Assembly: GCA_900767325.1 (NCBI GenBank)
Contig: CAAFYT010000024.1
Span: forward strand, 1 to 25,968
Reading direction: 5' to 3'
Source of the DNA: Kiritimatiellia bacterium
GTDB lineage: Bacteria > Verrucomicrobiota > Kiritimatiellia > RFP12 > UBA1067
Length of the DNA stretch: 25,968 nucleotides
Shown here: positions 7,596 through 16,441 of the stretch, piece by piece
How positions within the stretch are numbered: position 1 is the stretch's first letter
How the letters are laid out: each line of letters starts with the position of its first letter
Position numbers and translations under genes: made by a program
The notes under the pieces: model-generated
Database searches by the model: none
What the model saw: the letters and a program-made list of their open reading frames with translations, nothing else
Told to the model about the DNA's origin: nothing

Positions 7596-8035
7596 AGAAG
7601 TTTATTGCTATCGGTTTTCGCAGTGGCGCGGCGTTGTTCGCTGCGGCGGTTCTTCTGACCTCTTCGGGGTGCAGTGCGTTCTGCAACATCGACCCGAATC
7701 CGCCCAAGGCGGCGCTTGTGAATGGCGAGCGAGTCATCGCAACATTCTATGTGCAGAACGTGTCGTATCAGCTCTTCAACTTCATTCCGTTCTGTAGCGG
7801 TGAAACCTGGCAGGAGGGTGGTGTGGAGCATGCGGCCGACTTCGATGTGAGCTTCTTCTGCGACAAGGCGACGCTTGACGAGAATATGAAGTGTCTCGAT
7901 CACGCGTGCGATGTCATGGGGAGCCATCGCATCTGCAACCTCTCGCACAACATCTATGAGGATCCCTTCTGGAGCTTCTTCATCTGCAATCGGCGTACGA
8001 TCAAGACGGAGTGCCTCATCTTGGAGAAGAAGTGA
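7592..8035 (+). CDS. Small lipoprotein of unknown function, paralogue 2
   Basis: This 147-residue predicted lipoprotein starts at ATG 7592, inside the stop of the previous gene, with GGAGGGA upstream. The signal ends in a lipobox SSGC (Cys27). The mature sequence follows the layout of the gene before it: IATFYVQN, FNFIPF, GETW, DFDVSFFCDKA, a helix around MKCLDHACDV, then RICNL, PFWSFFICN and IKTECLILEK. The shared pattern N...IP...G.TW...D..V..F.DK...C.L and matching length suggest a divergent duplication, although overall identity looks low by eye. It carries seven cysteines after the lipobox. Function is unknown. The stop overlaps the fhs start by one base (TGATG), so it is translated from the same mRNA. 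Confidence 0.78.
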   Translation: MKKFIAIGFRSGAALFAAAVLLTSSGCSAFCNIDPNPPKAALVNGERVIATFYVQNVSYQLFNFIPFCSGETWQEGGVEHAADFDVSFFCDKATLDENMKCLDHACDVMGSHRICNLSHNIYEDPFWSFFICNRRTIKTECLILEKK

Positions 8036-9798
8036 TGAAACTCGACCCGACGAAGCTGAAAGACTGGCAGATCGCCGAAGCGGCGGAAGGGGGGCTGCGG
8101 AAGGTTTCCGATTTGGTCGCCGAGCTTTCTCTTGCGGACGACGAATGGGATGCTTACGGCAGGTTTCTCGCCAAGATCGATGGGGCGAAGGTCTTGAAGC
8201 GCGTCGGGTCGGCCAAGCGAGCGAAGTATATTGACGTTACGGCGATTACGCCGACGGCGCTTGGGGAGGGCAAGACGACCACGACAGTCGGCCTGGTGGA
8301 AGGGCTCGGCCGACTCGGCAGGAAAGTCATCGGCTGCGTCCGCCAGCCCTCAGGCGGGCCGACATTCAACATCAAGGGCTCTGCGGCGGGCGGTGGACTT
8401 GCGCAGGTCGTGCCGCTGACCTCGCTTTCGCTCGGGCTCACGGGCGACATCGACGCGGTTACGAACGCGAACAACCTTGCGATGGTGGCGCTCAATGCGC
8501 GTCTGCAACACGAGCGCAATCACGACGACGCCTGGCTTGCCGTGCGCGGCGTGAAGCGCCTCGACATCGACGATAAGCGCATCCAGTTCCGTTGGGCGAT
8601 CGACTTCTGCGCGCAGGGCCTGAGGAACATCGGAATCGGTCGCGGCGGACCGCTTGACGGCTATGCTTGCGATTCGGGCTTCTACATCTCGGTGGCGTCC
8701 GAGGTGATGGCTGTTCTGGCGATGAGCGCCGATCTCGCCGACTTGCGCGCACGGCTTTCGCGGATCGTGGTGGCCTACACGAAGTCGGGCGAACCCGTCA
8801 CGACCCGCGATCTCGAGGTTGACGGGGCGATGTGCGCGATTCTGGTGAATGCACTCAAGCCTACGCTGATGCAGACGATCGAGGGTCAGCCGATGTTGGT
8901 TCACGCGGGGCCTTTTGCCAACATTGCGATCGGGCAGAATTCGATCGTGGCGGACAAGCTGGCCTGCGCGTTGGGCGAATATGTGGTGACGGAAAGCGGC
9001 TTTGCGGCCGACATGGGCTTCGAGAAGTTCTGGAACATCAAGTGTCGCGCTTCGGGTCTCAGGCCTGACGCCGTTGTGCTCGTGGCGACGGTTCGTGCGT
9101 TGAAGGCCCACGGCGGCGCGCCAGCGGTCAAGGCCGGTCTTCCGCTCGACCCGGTCTACACCACTGAGAATCTGGAGCTGCTGCGTGCAGGCTGCGAGAA
9201 TCTGCTCGCACACATCGACATCATCCGCCGTGCGGGGATTCGTCCGGTGGTCTGCCTCAACGCGTTTTTCACCGACACCGAGGCGGAACGGAATCTTGTA
9301 CGCGAGGTGGTGGAGAGAGCGGGAGCGCGTTTCGCAGTCTCCGACCATTGGCTTAAGGGCGGCGAGGGTGCGCTCGCGCTCGCCGAGGAGGTGATTGCGG
9401 CGGCGGATGAGCCGAACGACTTCGCGTTTCTCTGCGCGCTGGACGAGCCGCTGAAGGACCGCATCGAAAAGCAGGTCAGGGAGGTCTACGGCGGAGAGGG
9501 CGTGGACTACGAGCCGCTGGCGTTGGAAAAGCTCGCGCGGCTGCAAGCCGATCCCGAGACGGCGCGGCTGCCGATTTGCATGGCCAAGACGCAATACTCG
9601 CTTTCGCACGATCCGAAGCTGCTGGGTCGGCCGAGGGGCTGGCGGTTGCCTGTTCGGGACGTGCTCATCTACAAGGGCGCAGGGCTGGTGGTGCCGGTCG
9701 CGGGGGAGATCAAACTCATGCCGGGAACTTCGGCGGCGCCGGCCTTTCGTCGGATCGATGTGGATGTCGAGACGGGCAAGGTGAAAGGACTGTTCTGA
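8035..9798 (+). CDS. fhs: Formate--tetrahydrofolate ligase
   Basis: Fhs makes 10-formyl-THF from formate, THF and ATP in the cytoplasm, feeding purine synthesis, fMet-tRNA formylation and, in acetogens, the Wood-Ljungdahl methyl branch. I choose ATG 8035 (587 residues) over an upstream GTG at 8011, because GGAGAAG lies just before it and the family begins this way. The P-loop TPTALGEGKTTTT is at 72-84, followed by RQPSGGPTFNIKGSAAGGG, GDIDAVTNANNLAM and GGPLDGYACDSGF-like text (as RGGPLDG). Length is slightly above the usual 555-560. The C-terminus MPGTSAAPAFRRIDVD fits the family. In the window it sits between lipoproteins and pilus genes with no other folate gene, so metabolic context comes from elsewhere in the genome. 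Confidence 0.96.
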   Translation: MKLDPTKLKDWQIAEAAEGGLRKVSDLVAELSLADDEWDAYGRFLAKIDGAKVLKRVGSAKRAKYIDVTAITPTALGEGKTTTTVGLVEGLGRLGRKVIGCVRQPSGGPTFNIKGSAAGGGLAQVVPLTSLSLGLTGDIDAVTNANNLAMVALNARLQHERNHDDAWLAVRGVKRLDIDDKRIQFRWAIDFCAQGLRNIGIGRGGPLDGYACDSGFYISVASEVMAVLAMSADLADLRARLSRIVVAYTKSGEPVTTRDLEVDGAMCAILVNALKPTLMQTIEGQPMLVHAGPFANIAIGQNSIVADKLACALGEYVVTESGFAADMGFEKFWNIKCRASGLRPDAVVLVATVRALKAHGGAPAVKAGLPLDPVYTTENLELLRAGCENLLAHIDIIRRAGIRPVVCLNAFFTDTEAERNLVREVVERAGARFAVSDHWLKGGEGALALAEEVIAAADEPNDFAFLCALDEPLKDRIEKQVREVYGGEGVDYEPLALEKLARLQADPETARLPICMAKTQYSLSHDPKLLGRPRGWRLPVRDVLIYKGAGLVVPVAGEIKLMPGTSAAPAFRRIDVDVETGKVKGLF

Positions 9799-10607
9799 TG
9801 AAACGCAAGATCGTACTTGTCTCGTCCCTCGTTGCCGGATTGCTCGCGGCACTGTTGACGCGCGTTTACCTTTCGGCCAAGACGGCGGAAGTCGAAGAGG
9901 CGAAACGCTATTACGAGAGCAAGTACGGCACGATACCGGCGCTCGTCTTCGCGCGTGACGTTGCCGCTGGCACGGTCCTCTCGCGAGACGATCTCGGCGT
10001 GCTCATGCTGCCGAAGTCTGGACTGGAAGGCAAGGCGCTCACGAAAGAGGAGGCGCACGATATCGTCGGGCGCAAGGTCGTGGGTAGCCACGCCGAGCGA
10101 GATGTGGTGTTCTGGGCGGATATCGAGGGCGGCGATCTGCGTGCGACGGGGCTTTCGGCGTCCATCAAGCGCCAGATGCGGGCGGTTTCGATCAATTGCA
10201 CGGGCGCGGCGGCGGTTTCGGGGATGGTCAAGCCGAACGACCATGTGGACGTCATTGGCACGTTCGACTTCGATGCGGCGGGAGGTCGGCGAAACTTCGT
10301 CACCTGCACGATTCTGCAGAACGTGCTGGTGTTGGCGACGGGCTCGCAGACGGCCGTGACGCGTGCGCTGGAGTTGGGCGCGGTGAATGCATCCGGCTAT
10401 GCCACCGTTACGCTCGAGGTTACGCCGCGCGAGGCCGAGATGCTGGCGTTTGCCGAGCAGATCAAGGGGCGTCTTACGCTTTCGCTCCGCAATCGCAACG
10501 ACATTTCATACGAGAAGGAACTTCCAAAAGTCGATTTCGAGAAGATTCGCGGTGAAATCGAGGAGCTCAACCTTAAGCGGCAGAGCCAAAAGCTCATCAG
10601 CCATTGA
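9798..10607 (+). CDS. cpaB: Flp/Tad pilus assembly protein CpaB (RcpC)
   Basis: CpaB/RcpC is a periplasmic, membrane-anchored component of tight-adherence (Tad) pili, thought to work with the outer-membrane secretin. The protein has 269 residues. It has one N-terminal membrane helix (about 5-24), then an SAF-type domain from about 45 to 112 (IPALVFARDVAAGTVLSRDDL...GRKVVGSHAERDVVFWADIE), then the CpaB/RcpC domain with MRAVSINCTGAAAVSGMVKPNDHVDVIGTF-like wording and TCTILQNVLVLATG. The C-terminal 30 residues are charged and probably helical. The start overlaps the fhs stop by one base and is preceded by AAAGGA. The next gene, six bases on, encodes the Tad ATPase, which supports the call. No RcpA secretin gene is nearby. 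Confidence 0.9.
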   Translation: MKRKIVLVSSLVAGLLAALLTRVYLSAKTAEVEEAKRYYESKYGTIPALVFARDVAAGTVLSRDDLGVLMLPKSGLEGKALTKEEAHDIVGRKVVGSHAERDVVFWADIEGGDLRATGLSASIKRQMRAVSINCTGAAAVSGMVKPNDHVDVIGTFDFDAAGGRRNFVTCTILQNVLVLATGSQTAVTRALELGAVNASGYATVTLEVTPREAEMLAFAEQIKGRLTLSLRNRNDISYEKELPKVDFEKIRGEIEELNLKRQSQKLISH

Positions 10608-10613
10608 GACGCC

Positions 10614-12272
10614 ATGACGCTGACGACGCTGGTAGACGGGGTTCGACAGTCAAGGGAACTTGGCGACGGGGCGTATTTCATCGGGCGTGGCGCGGGGTGT
10701 CAGATCAGGTTTTCGGCACCGGAAGTCAGCGAACGTCACGCGGTGTTGACGATTCGCGGTGATCGAGCGGTTATTGAAGACCTGAATAGCGCCAACGGTA
10801 CGCTGGTGAATGGTGAGATGATCGATGAGGCGGTTGAGCTGAACGGCGCGCTTGTCGTGCAGATCGGAAACGAGATGCTCCGCGTCGGCGAAATGGAGAA
10901 GGTCGAGGAGCCCGTTGCCGAGGTATCGCCGCCTGATGCCGTGCTGAACGAGGAGGATGAACAGGAGGACGAGTCTGACGCTCGCTCGGCGCTTCGCAAG
11001 CTCCGCCGCAGCGTGCAGACGCAGATCCAACGCGAGCTTCTCAAGCGTATGGATATGAAGAAGCTCACCGTCCAGGGCGTGGATCGGGAGGGTCTCGAGG
11101 ATACTGCGCGTGCGCGCATCCATGAGATCATCGACGAGGTGATCGCCAAGGACAAATTGCCGCACGGCATCGATCCCGAGCGCCTGGAGGACGACGTATT
11201 CAACGAGGCCATGCGCCTCGGCCCTCTGGAGGATCTGCTCGCCGATGATACGATAACCGAGATCATGGTGAACGGCCCGGAGAAGGTTTTCGTCGAACGC
11301 AACGGCAAGTTGCGGCTCTCGGACTGTCAGTTCAGCGACGATGCGAGCGTGATGTCCGTCATCGAGCGGATCGTGGCGCCGCTCGGGCGGCGTATCGACG
11401 AATCGCAGCCGTATGTGGACGCGCGGTTGGCGGATGGTTCGCGTGTGAATGCGATCATCGCGCCGCTGGTGTTGAGCGGTCCGACGATCACCATCCGTAA
11501 GTTTGCGAAGCGGGAGTTGAAGTCGGAGGACTTCATCCGTCTGGGCACCTGGAGTGAGGATATGGCGAAGTTCATGCGCTTGTGCGTGACGATGCGGAAG
11601 AACATCATCGTCGCTGGCGGAACGGGTTCGGGCAAGACAACGCTTCTCAACCTGCTTTCGGGCTTTATACCGGTCGTGGAACGCATCGTCACCATTGAAG
11701 ACGCGGCCGAACTGCGTTTGCAGCAGCCGCATGTCGTGCGGCTTGAAGCGCGGCCTGCGAACATCGAGGGTCGGGGCGCGGTCACGATCCGCGACCTGGT
11801 CAGGAACTCCCTGCGCATGCGGCCCGACCGGATCATCGTCGGTGAATGTCGTGGCGGCGAGGCGCTTGACATGCTGCAGGCGATGAACACGGGGCACGAC
11901 GGTTCGCTGACAACCGTCCACGCGAATTCGCCGCGCGACGTGATCTCGCGATTGGAGACGATGGTGCTGATGAGCGGCATGGAACTGCCTTCACGCGCGA
12001 TTCGCGAGCAGATCGCGAGCGCGGTTGACATCGTCATCCACGAATCGCGCCTCAGCGACGGCAGTCGCAAGGTGACGGCGATTACGGAGGTCGTCGGGCT
12101 GGAGGGTAATCAGATCGTGATGCAGGATCTGTTCGTCTTCGAGCAGACGGGGCTGACGGACGAAGGGCGGGTTCTCGGGCGGATGAAGCCGACTGGCGCG
12201 GTGCCGACTTGGCTCGACCAGCTCAAGAACCGCGGCATTGCGGTCGAAATGGAGATGTTCCAGGATGTGTGA
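10614..12272 (+). CDS. cpaF: FHA-domain/CpaF fusion: Tad secretion ATPase
   Basis: This is the hexameric ATPase that powers Tad pilus assembly, here fused to a phosphothreonine-binding FHA domain. In 552 residues, the FHA domain covers about 1-95, with the key residues Gly24-Arg25, Ser39...His42 and Asn61-Gly62. A charged linker (about 98-125, Glu/Asp-rich) leads to the CpaF N-terminal region (from about 190, LGPLEDLLADDTITEIMVNG) and the RecA-like core. Walker A is GGTGSGKT (335-342), Walker B is IIVGECRG with Glu411, and the His-box region reads TGHDGSLTTVHANSP. All needed ATPase motifs are intact. No clear Shine-Dalgarno precedes the ATG, so coupling to cpaB is likely. The FHA fusion implies control by a Ser/Thr kinase or partner binding; that is inference. 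No kinase is in the window. Confidence 0.93.
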   Translation: MTLTTLVDGVRQSRELGDGAYFIGRGAGCQIRFSAPEVSERHAVLTIRGDRAVIEDLNSANGTLVNGEMIDEAVELNGALVVQIGNEMLRVGEMEKVEEPVAEVSPPDAVLNEEDEQEDESDARSALRKLRRSVQTQIQRELLKRMDMKKLTVQGVDREGLEDTARARIHEIIDEVIAKDKLPHGIDPERLEDDVFNEAMRLGPLEDLLADDTITEIMVNGPEKVFVERNGKLRLSDCQFSDDASVMSVIERIVAPLGRRIDESQPYVDARLADGSRVNAIIAPLVLSGPTITIRKFAKRELKSEDFIRLGTWSEDMAKFMRLCVTMRKNIIVAGGTGSGKTTLLNLLSGFIPVVERIVTIEDAAELRLQQPHVVRLEARPANIEGRGAVTIRDLVRNSLRMRPDRIIVGECRGGEALDMLQAMNTGHDGSLTTVHANSPRDVISRLETMVLMSGMELPSRAIREQIASAVDIVIHESRLSDGSRKVTAITEVVGLEGNQIVMQDLFVFEQTGLTDEGRVLGRMKPTGAVPTWLDQLKNRGIAVEMEMFQDV

Positions 12273-12942
12273 GTGGGCGATTGCTCTTCTCTTTGCGCTC
12301 TGCATCGGCGGTGTGGTTTGGCATCTGGTCGGCGGCGTGAGAGTTCGCGCCGGCTGGCAGATCGAGACGTCGCCTCTGGCGCGCTATCTCAACGAGAAGC
12401 GCCGTCGGCGCTTCAACGGGCAGCTGCCGGAGGCGCTTGATACGATGACGAACGCGCTCCGGGTGGGTTTCTCGATCTCTCAGGCGATCGATTCGGTCGT
12501 CGAGCAGGGAGAGGGACCGATCGCCGAGGAGTTTGCGATCCTGCAACAGCAGCTGAAGATCGGCATGTCGCTCGACAATGCGCTGGAGGCGATGAACGAA
12601 CGTGTTGGATCGGAGGATCTGACGCTTGTCTCGACGGCCATCCTGATCTCGCGCAAGACAGGCGGCAACGTCACGGAGATCTTCGAACGCATCTCAGAGA
12701 CCATCCGCGGGCGGATGAGAGTCGAGCGCAAGGTCGTTTCACTCACGGCGCAGGGGCGGATGCAGGGAATCGTCGTCTCGCTGATGCCGATTTTCCTGGG
12801 CGTGGTGATGACGTTTGTGAAGCCGAAGATGATGATTCCGTTTCTGACGAGCGTTTCGGGTGTCCTGTCCGTGTTGGGGATGGTGGTGATGATCGTGCTG
12901 GGCTGGCTGATGATTCGCAAGATCATCAAGATAGACGTGTGA
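12265..12942 (+). CDS. tadB: Tad inner-membrane platform protein TadB (type II secretion F domain)
   Basis: TadB-type proteins form the inner-membrane platform on which the CpaF motor acts. The start is ATG 12265, within the cpaF end, with GGAG ten bases upstream; the frame extends to TTG 12238, but that part lies inside cpaF and is not membrane-like. The protein has 225 residues. A single N-terminal membrane helix (about 5-22) is followed by the T2SF domain (about 54-180: LPEALDTMTNALRVGFSISQAID, GMSLDNALEAMNERV, RKTGGNVTEIFERIS) and two C-terminal helices (about 168-190 and 195-221). Classical TadB has about 300 residues with more N-terminal membrane sequence, so this is a short version. 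TadC, normally the next gene, is missing; a promoter and an unrelated gene follow instead. Confidence 0.88.
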   Translation: MCEWAIALLFALCIGGVVWHLVGGVRVRAGWQIETSPLARYLNEKRRRRFNGQLPEALDTMTNALRVGFSISQAIDSVVEQGEGPIAEEFAILQQQLKIGMSLDNALEAMNERVGSEDLTLVSTAILISRKTGGNVTEIFERISETIRGRMRVERKVVSLTAQGRMQGIVVSLMPIFLGVVMTFVKPKMMIPFLTSVSGVLSVLGMVVMIVLGWLMIRKIIKIDV

Positions 12943-12944
12943 GA

Positions 12945-12956
12945 TTTTGGTATAAT
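12945..12956 (+). promoter_or_regulatory. Extended -10 promoter before the DUF2723 gene
   Basis: TTTTGGTATAAT gives the extended -10 TGG-TATAAT (TATAAT at 12951-12956). No good -35 box is seen 16-19 bases upstream. Exactly 8 bases separate it from the ATG at 12965, predicting a leaderless transcript. Confidence 0.75.
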
Positions 12957-12964
12957 ACGCGGGT

Positions 12965-15900
12965 ATGAGGGATAGGTTCTTCACCAAGCTCGATTGGACG
13001 GCCTTCTGGTTCGCCACAGGGGCGACGTTCCTGGTCTACTTTCTGACGCTCGGGCCGAGCGTTGGTTTGGAGGATTCGGGGGAGTTGGCGACTGCCGCGG
13101 CGAGTCTAGGCGTGCCGCACCCGCCGGGGTATCCGTTCTGGACATTCTGTTCGTGGCTGTTCTGCAAGGCGTTTTCGTGGGTCACGTACATGGGACATCC
13201 GACCCCGGCGTGGGCGGTGAGTCTGTGTTCGGCGACCTTCGGTGCTTTTGCCGCGGGTTGCACGGCGATGCTCATCTGCCGGTCGGGGCGCGATTTCATC
13301 GACGAGTCGGAGCGCGATCGTTCGTCGGCGATTCTTGCATTCGGTGGTGGTGTGGGTGGCGCGCTGGCGTTCGCCTTCTCGCCGGTCGAGTGGTCGCAAT
13401 CGACGATTGTGGAGATCTATTCGCTCAATGCGCTTTTCCTGATGTGGGTATTCCTCCTGTCATACCGCTGGATGCGTAAGCCATCGGACAAGATTCTCTG
13501 GTTCGCGGCGTTCGTTTTTGGCCTGGGGCTTACGAATTACCAGGTTCTCCTCTTTGCGATCGTGCCGCTGGCAATCATCATCGCGATGAAGAACATCGCG
13601 CTCTTTCGCGATGTGTTCAGCTATCTGGTTCCCGCCGGGATGGTCTGGCAGCTGCTGCAGATCGGCCAGCTGATGCGTGCGGACGAATCCATGTCGAGCG
13701 ATGTAATCAACAAGTTCAGCCCGATCGTCGGCAAACCGGTGATGGCGCCATCGTCCATTGCGTTAATCGCGGCGGTGGTGTTGCTGGTCGGTTCGTTCGC
13801 GGCGGCGGCCGTTCTGAGGCGGCGTGGCAGGCCGGTTTCGGCGGAGCGGGCGGTTGCGTTCGGCGGCGGCGCAGGCGCGGCGTTGATGTTTCTCGCGGCT
13901 TTCGTCTTCACCACGAAAACAACCTGGACCGGCGTCTCGGCCGTTTCCGCTCCGCTCATCGAGCCCACCCGCTACGCGCTGATCGCGGCCTGCGTGGCGG
14001 CCTCGGCGGTGGCGGCGATGCTCGCGGCGCTGCGAGAAGGCGAGCGTCTCACCGAGGCGAAGTCGCTCCGGCTCCTTCTCGTGGCGGGAGGATTTGCGCT
14101 GGCGGCGATCGTTCTGGCGCTGGCCGTTCCGCAGGCCGATGCCGCCGGCTATACGGGGAGAGAGTTTCCGTGGGCGAAGTCGACGCTGATGTTCACCTTG
14201 CTTGTCGCGATGCTGTTCGGTCTCGCGCTGACGACGCCGAAGGGAATGTGCTTCGCCGTGCCGGTCGCCGGTCTGCAGATCGCGGCGTTTGTTCTTTTGC
14301 GTCATGGAGCGATGAATGGGCTCACGCATCCGCTGAGTTGGTGGTTCGGCTGGCCGATCGCCTGGAACTTTGTCGTGCTGACACTGGCGTGGCTGGCGCT
14401 GCCCAATGGGCGGAGCGTAGCGGGGGCAGTGTTCTTTACGCAGCTTGGCGCGGCGTTCTACGCCTACATGCCGCTCGTCTCGGATCTTCGCAATCCGCCG
14501 ATGAACTGGGGCTATCCGCGCACCTGGGAGGGCTTCAAGCACGCGATCCAGCGTGGACAGTACGAGGCGATCGCCTTGCCGAGCTTCCCGTCGGCACGGG
14601 CGTTCTTCGAGTTCATGGGCCGGCAGATGTCGAATTACCTTGGCGATGTCATGATGCAGTTTACGGATTTCCTCGTTCCATTCGCGCTCGTTCCGTTCGC
14701 CGCCGGACATTGGCTCGTGAAGAGAGGAAACCGCAAGGCGTTTTGGCAGTGGATGATTCCCGCGTTCGTCTGTTTTTTGATGATGTCTGGGCTTTTGATT
14801 CTTCTCGCCAATGTGAAGGGCGATGTGCAGGACGGCTTCATCCAGAAGGTGAAATTCATTTCATCGCACGCGATGATCGCGCTGTGGATCGGTTATGGAC
14901 TCGTGTTCGTCGGTCTGTTCGCGCTCGAGAAGCTTGGGGTCGCGCGTTCGCGGCGCGCGTTCGCGGCGGGACTTGCGATCAGCATGATCCTTCTCGCTGG
15001 GGTTACGCCGATTGTGCAGAACTACACGGACGATCGGCTCGTATTCGAGCTGGGCGGGGCCGAGCAGAACGGCCACACCTTTGGCTGGCAGTTCGGTGCC
15101 TATCAGCTTGAAGGCGCGAAGGCGATCAACGACCAGCTCGTTGCGGACGAGGAACCGTTGCCCGATCCATCGTATCCGCCGGCGATGGACGAATTCTCGA
15201 TTTTCTTCGGCGGCACGGATCCGGGGAGGTTCGTGCCGACCTACATGATCTACGCGGCGGACTACCGCCCCGACATCTACCTCATAACCCAGAACGCGCT
15301 CGCCGACGATACCTATATGGCGGTGCAGCGCGATCTCTACGGAGACGAGATCTGGATTCCTTCGAAAGACGATTGCGCGGAGGCGTTCAATATCTATGTG
15401 GACGAGGTCCAGCGCGGCGTCAGACCCGCAAACGGCGATTTGAACATCGAGAACGGACGCGTGCAGGTCACGGGTGCGCTCGGGGTGATGGAGATCAACG
15501 GCATCCTGACCGAGATGATGCATCGTCATGATCGGCTGCGCCACTCGTTTTATCTTGAGGAGAGCTATGTGATTCCATGGATGTATCCGTACCTTTCGCC
15601 GCACGGACTCATCATGAAGCTCAACGCCAACCCTGTCAAATATGACGAGCATCTGGCCGAGAAGGATGCGGATTTCTGGGATTGGTATGCGCGCCGGTTG
15701 CTGGATGATCCGATGTATCGGCGCGATTTCGCGGGGCAGAAGTCGTTCTCGAAGCTGCGCGCGGCGATTGCCGGACTTTACGGCAAGCAGGGGCGTCGGC
15801 GCGAGAGCGCGCAGGCGTTCCGCGAGGCGTGCATCCTCTACCCGGCCTCGCCGGAGGCGACGTTCCGCTACGCGCAGGAGTGTCTTCTGCCGTATCGGCG

Positions 15901-16441
15901 CTGGGATGTGGCTCGGGAGCTGATGGACAATACCGATCGTCTCGACCCCAACAACCGCCGAACCGAGAGTCTGCGGCGCTACGTCAGCCGCCTCGTTGTG
16001 GTGACGGACGAAATCGAGCGCCTTGAGGACAAGGGGAGGAAGGCGCCGCTCGACGACCGGGACAACTTCGTGCTGATGCGCTGTTACCATGAGATGGGGC
16101 GGGTCGAGCAGGCAGCGCAGATTGCGCTCGCCATCCACGAACGGCTGAAGGATCCGAATCTCCTGCGGGCGCTGTCGATCGTGCTTCTCGACGGTGGAAT
16201 GGATGCGGCTGCGGAGAATTGCCTCAGCCGCTACCTTCGCGTTTGTTCAGCGGGTGATGCCGAGGCGTGGATTGACCTTGCGAAGCTTCAGCACCGCAGT
16301 GGGCGCGAGCAGGCGGCGCGAAATAGCTTTCTCTCCGCCTATCAGGTCGATCGAATGGCCGTTTTTGAGCGTGTGAAGACCGATCAGGATCTCTATGAGA
16401 TCGCCCTCCCGCTTTTTCAAAGGAAAGGAAGCATCAAATGA
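12965..16441 (+). CDS. DUF2723 polytopic membrane protein with C-terminal TPR-like region
   Basis: This 1158-residue protein belongs to the DUF2723 family, whose vertebrate relative TMEM260 is reported to be a protein O-mannosyltransferase, so a GT-C-type glycosyltransferase is the best functional guess. The N-terminal half (about 10-690) holds roughly a dozen or more membrane helices. Family signatures are EDSGELATAA (36-45, with the Asp/Glu pair typical of the first outer loop), PHPPGYPFW (51-59) and NPPMNWGYP (510-518). From about 700 to the end the protein is soluble and probably extracytoplasmic, and its last 250 residues look like TPR-type helical pairs (for example around 930-1150). 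The ATG lies 8 bases after the -10 and no Shine-Dalgarno is seen. The end overlaps ilvE by four bases. The substrate is unknown. Confidence 0.87.
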   Translation: MRDRFFTKLDWTAFWFATGATFLVYFLTLGPSVGLEDSGELATAAASLGVPHPPGYPFWTFCSWLFCKAFSWVTYMGHPTPAWAVSLCSATFGAFAAGCTAMLICRSGRDFIDESERDRSSAILAFGGGVGGALAFAFSPVEWSQSTIVEIYSLNALFLMWVFLLSYRWMRKPSDKILWFAAFVFGLGLTNYQVLLFAIVPLAIIIAMKNIALFRDVFSYLVPAGMVWQLLQIGQLMRADESMSSDVINKFSPIVGKPVMAPSSIALIAAVVLLVGSFAAAAVLRRRGRPVSAERAVAFGGGAGAALMFLAAFVFTTKTTWTGVSAVSAPLIEPTRYALIAACVAASAVAAMLAALREGERLTEAKSLRLLLVAGGFALAAIVLALAVPQADAAGYTGREFPWAKSTLMFTLLVAMLFGLALTTPKGMCFAVPVAGLQIAAFVLLRHGAMNGLTHPLSWWFGWPIAWNFVVLTLAWLALPNGRSVAGAVFFTQLGAAFYAYMPLVSDLRNPPMNWGYPRTWEGFKHAIQRGQYEAIALPSFPSARAFFEFMGRQMSNYLGDVMMQFTDFLVPFALVPFAAGHWLVKRGNRKAFWQWMIPAFVCFLMMSGLLILLANVKGDVQDGFIQKVKFISSHAMIALWIGYGLVFVGLFALEKLGVARSRRAFAAGLAISMILLAGVTPIVQNYTDDRLVFELGGAEQNGHTFGWQFGAYQLEGAKAINDQLVADEEPLPDPSYPPAMDEFSIFFGGTDPGRFVPTYMIYAADYRPDIYLITQNALADDTYMAVQRDLYGDEIWIPSKDDCAEAFNIYVDEVQRGVRPANGDLNIENGRVQVTGALGVMEINGILTEMMHRHDRLRHSFYLEESYVIPWMYPYLSPHGLIMKLNANPVKYDEHLAEKDADFWDWYARRLLDDPMYRRDFAGQKSFSKLRAAIAGLYGKQGRRRESAQAFREACILYPASPEATFRYAQECLLPYRRWDVARELMDNTDRLDPNNRRTESLRRYVSRLVVVTDEIERLEDKGRKAPLDDRDNFVLMRCYHEMGRVEQAAQIALAIHERLKDPNLLRALSIVLLDGGMDAAAENCLSRYLRVCSAGDAEAWIDLAKLQHRSGREQAARNSFLSAYQVDRMAVFERVKTDQDLYEIALPLFQRKGSIK

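Noticed and set aside
8350..9852. Long open frames on the minus strand opposite fhs, ftsW, the DUF2723 gene, glgB and rpsB
   Set aside because: They are Arg/His-rich mirror frames expected in GC-rich coding DNA, with no domains, and lie opposite well-conserved genes.
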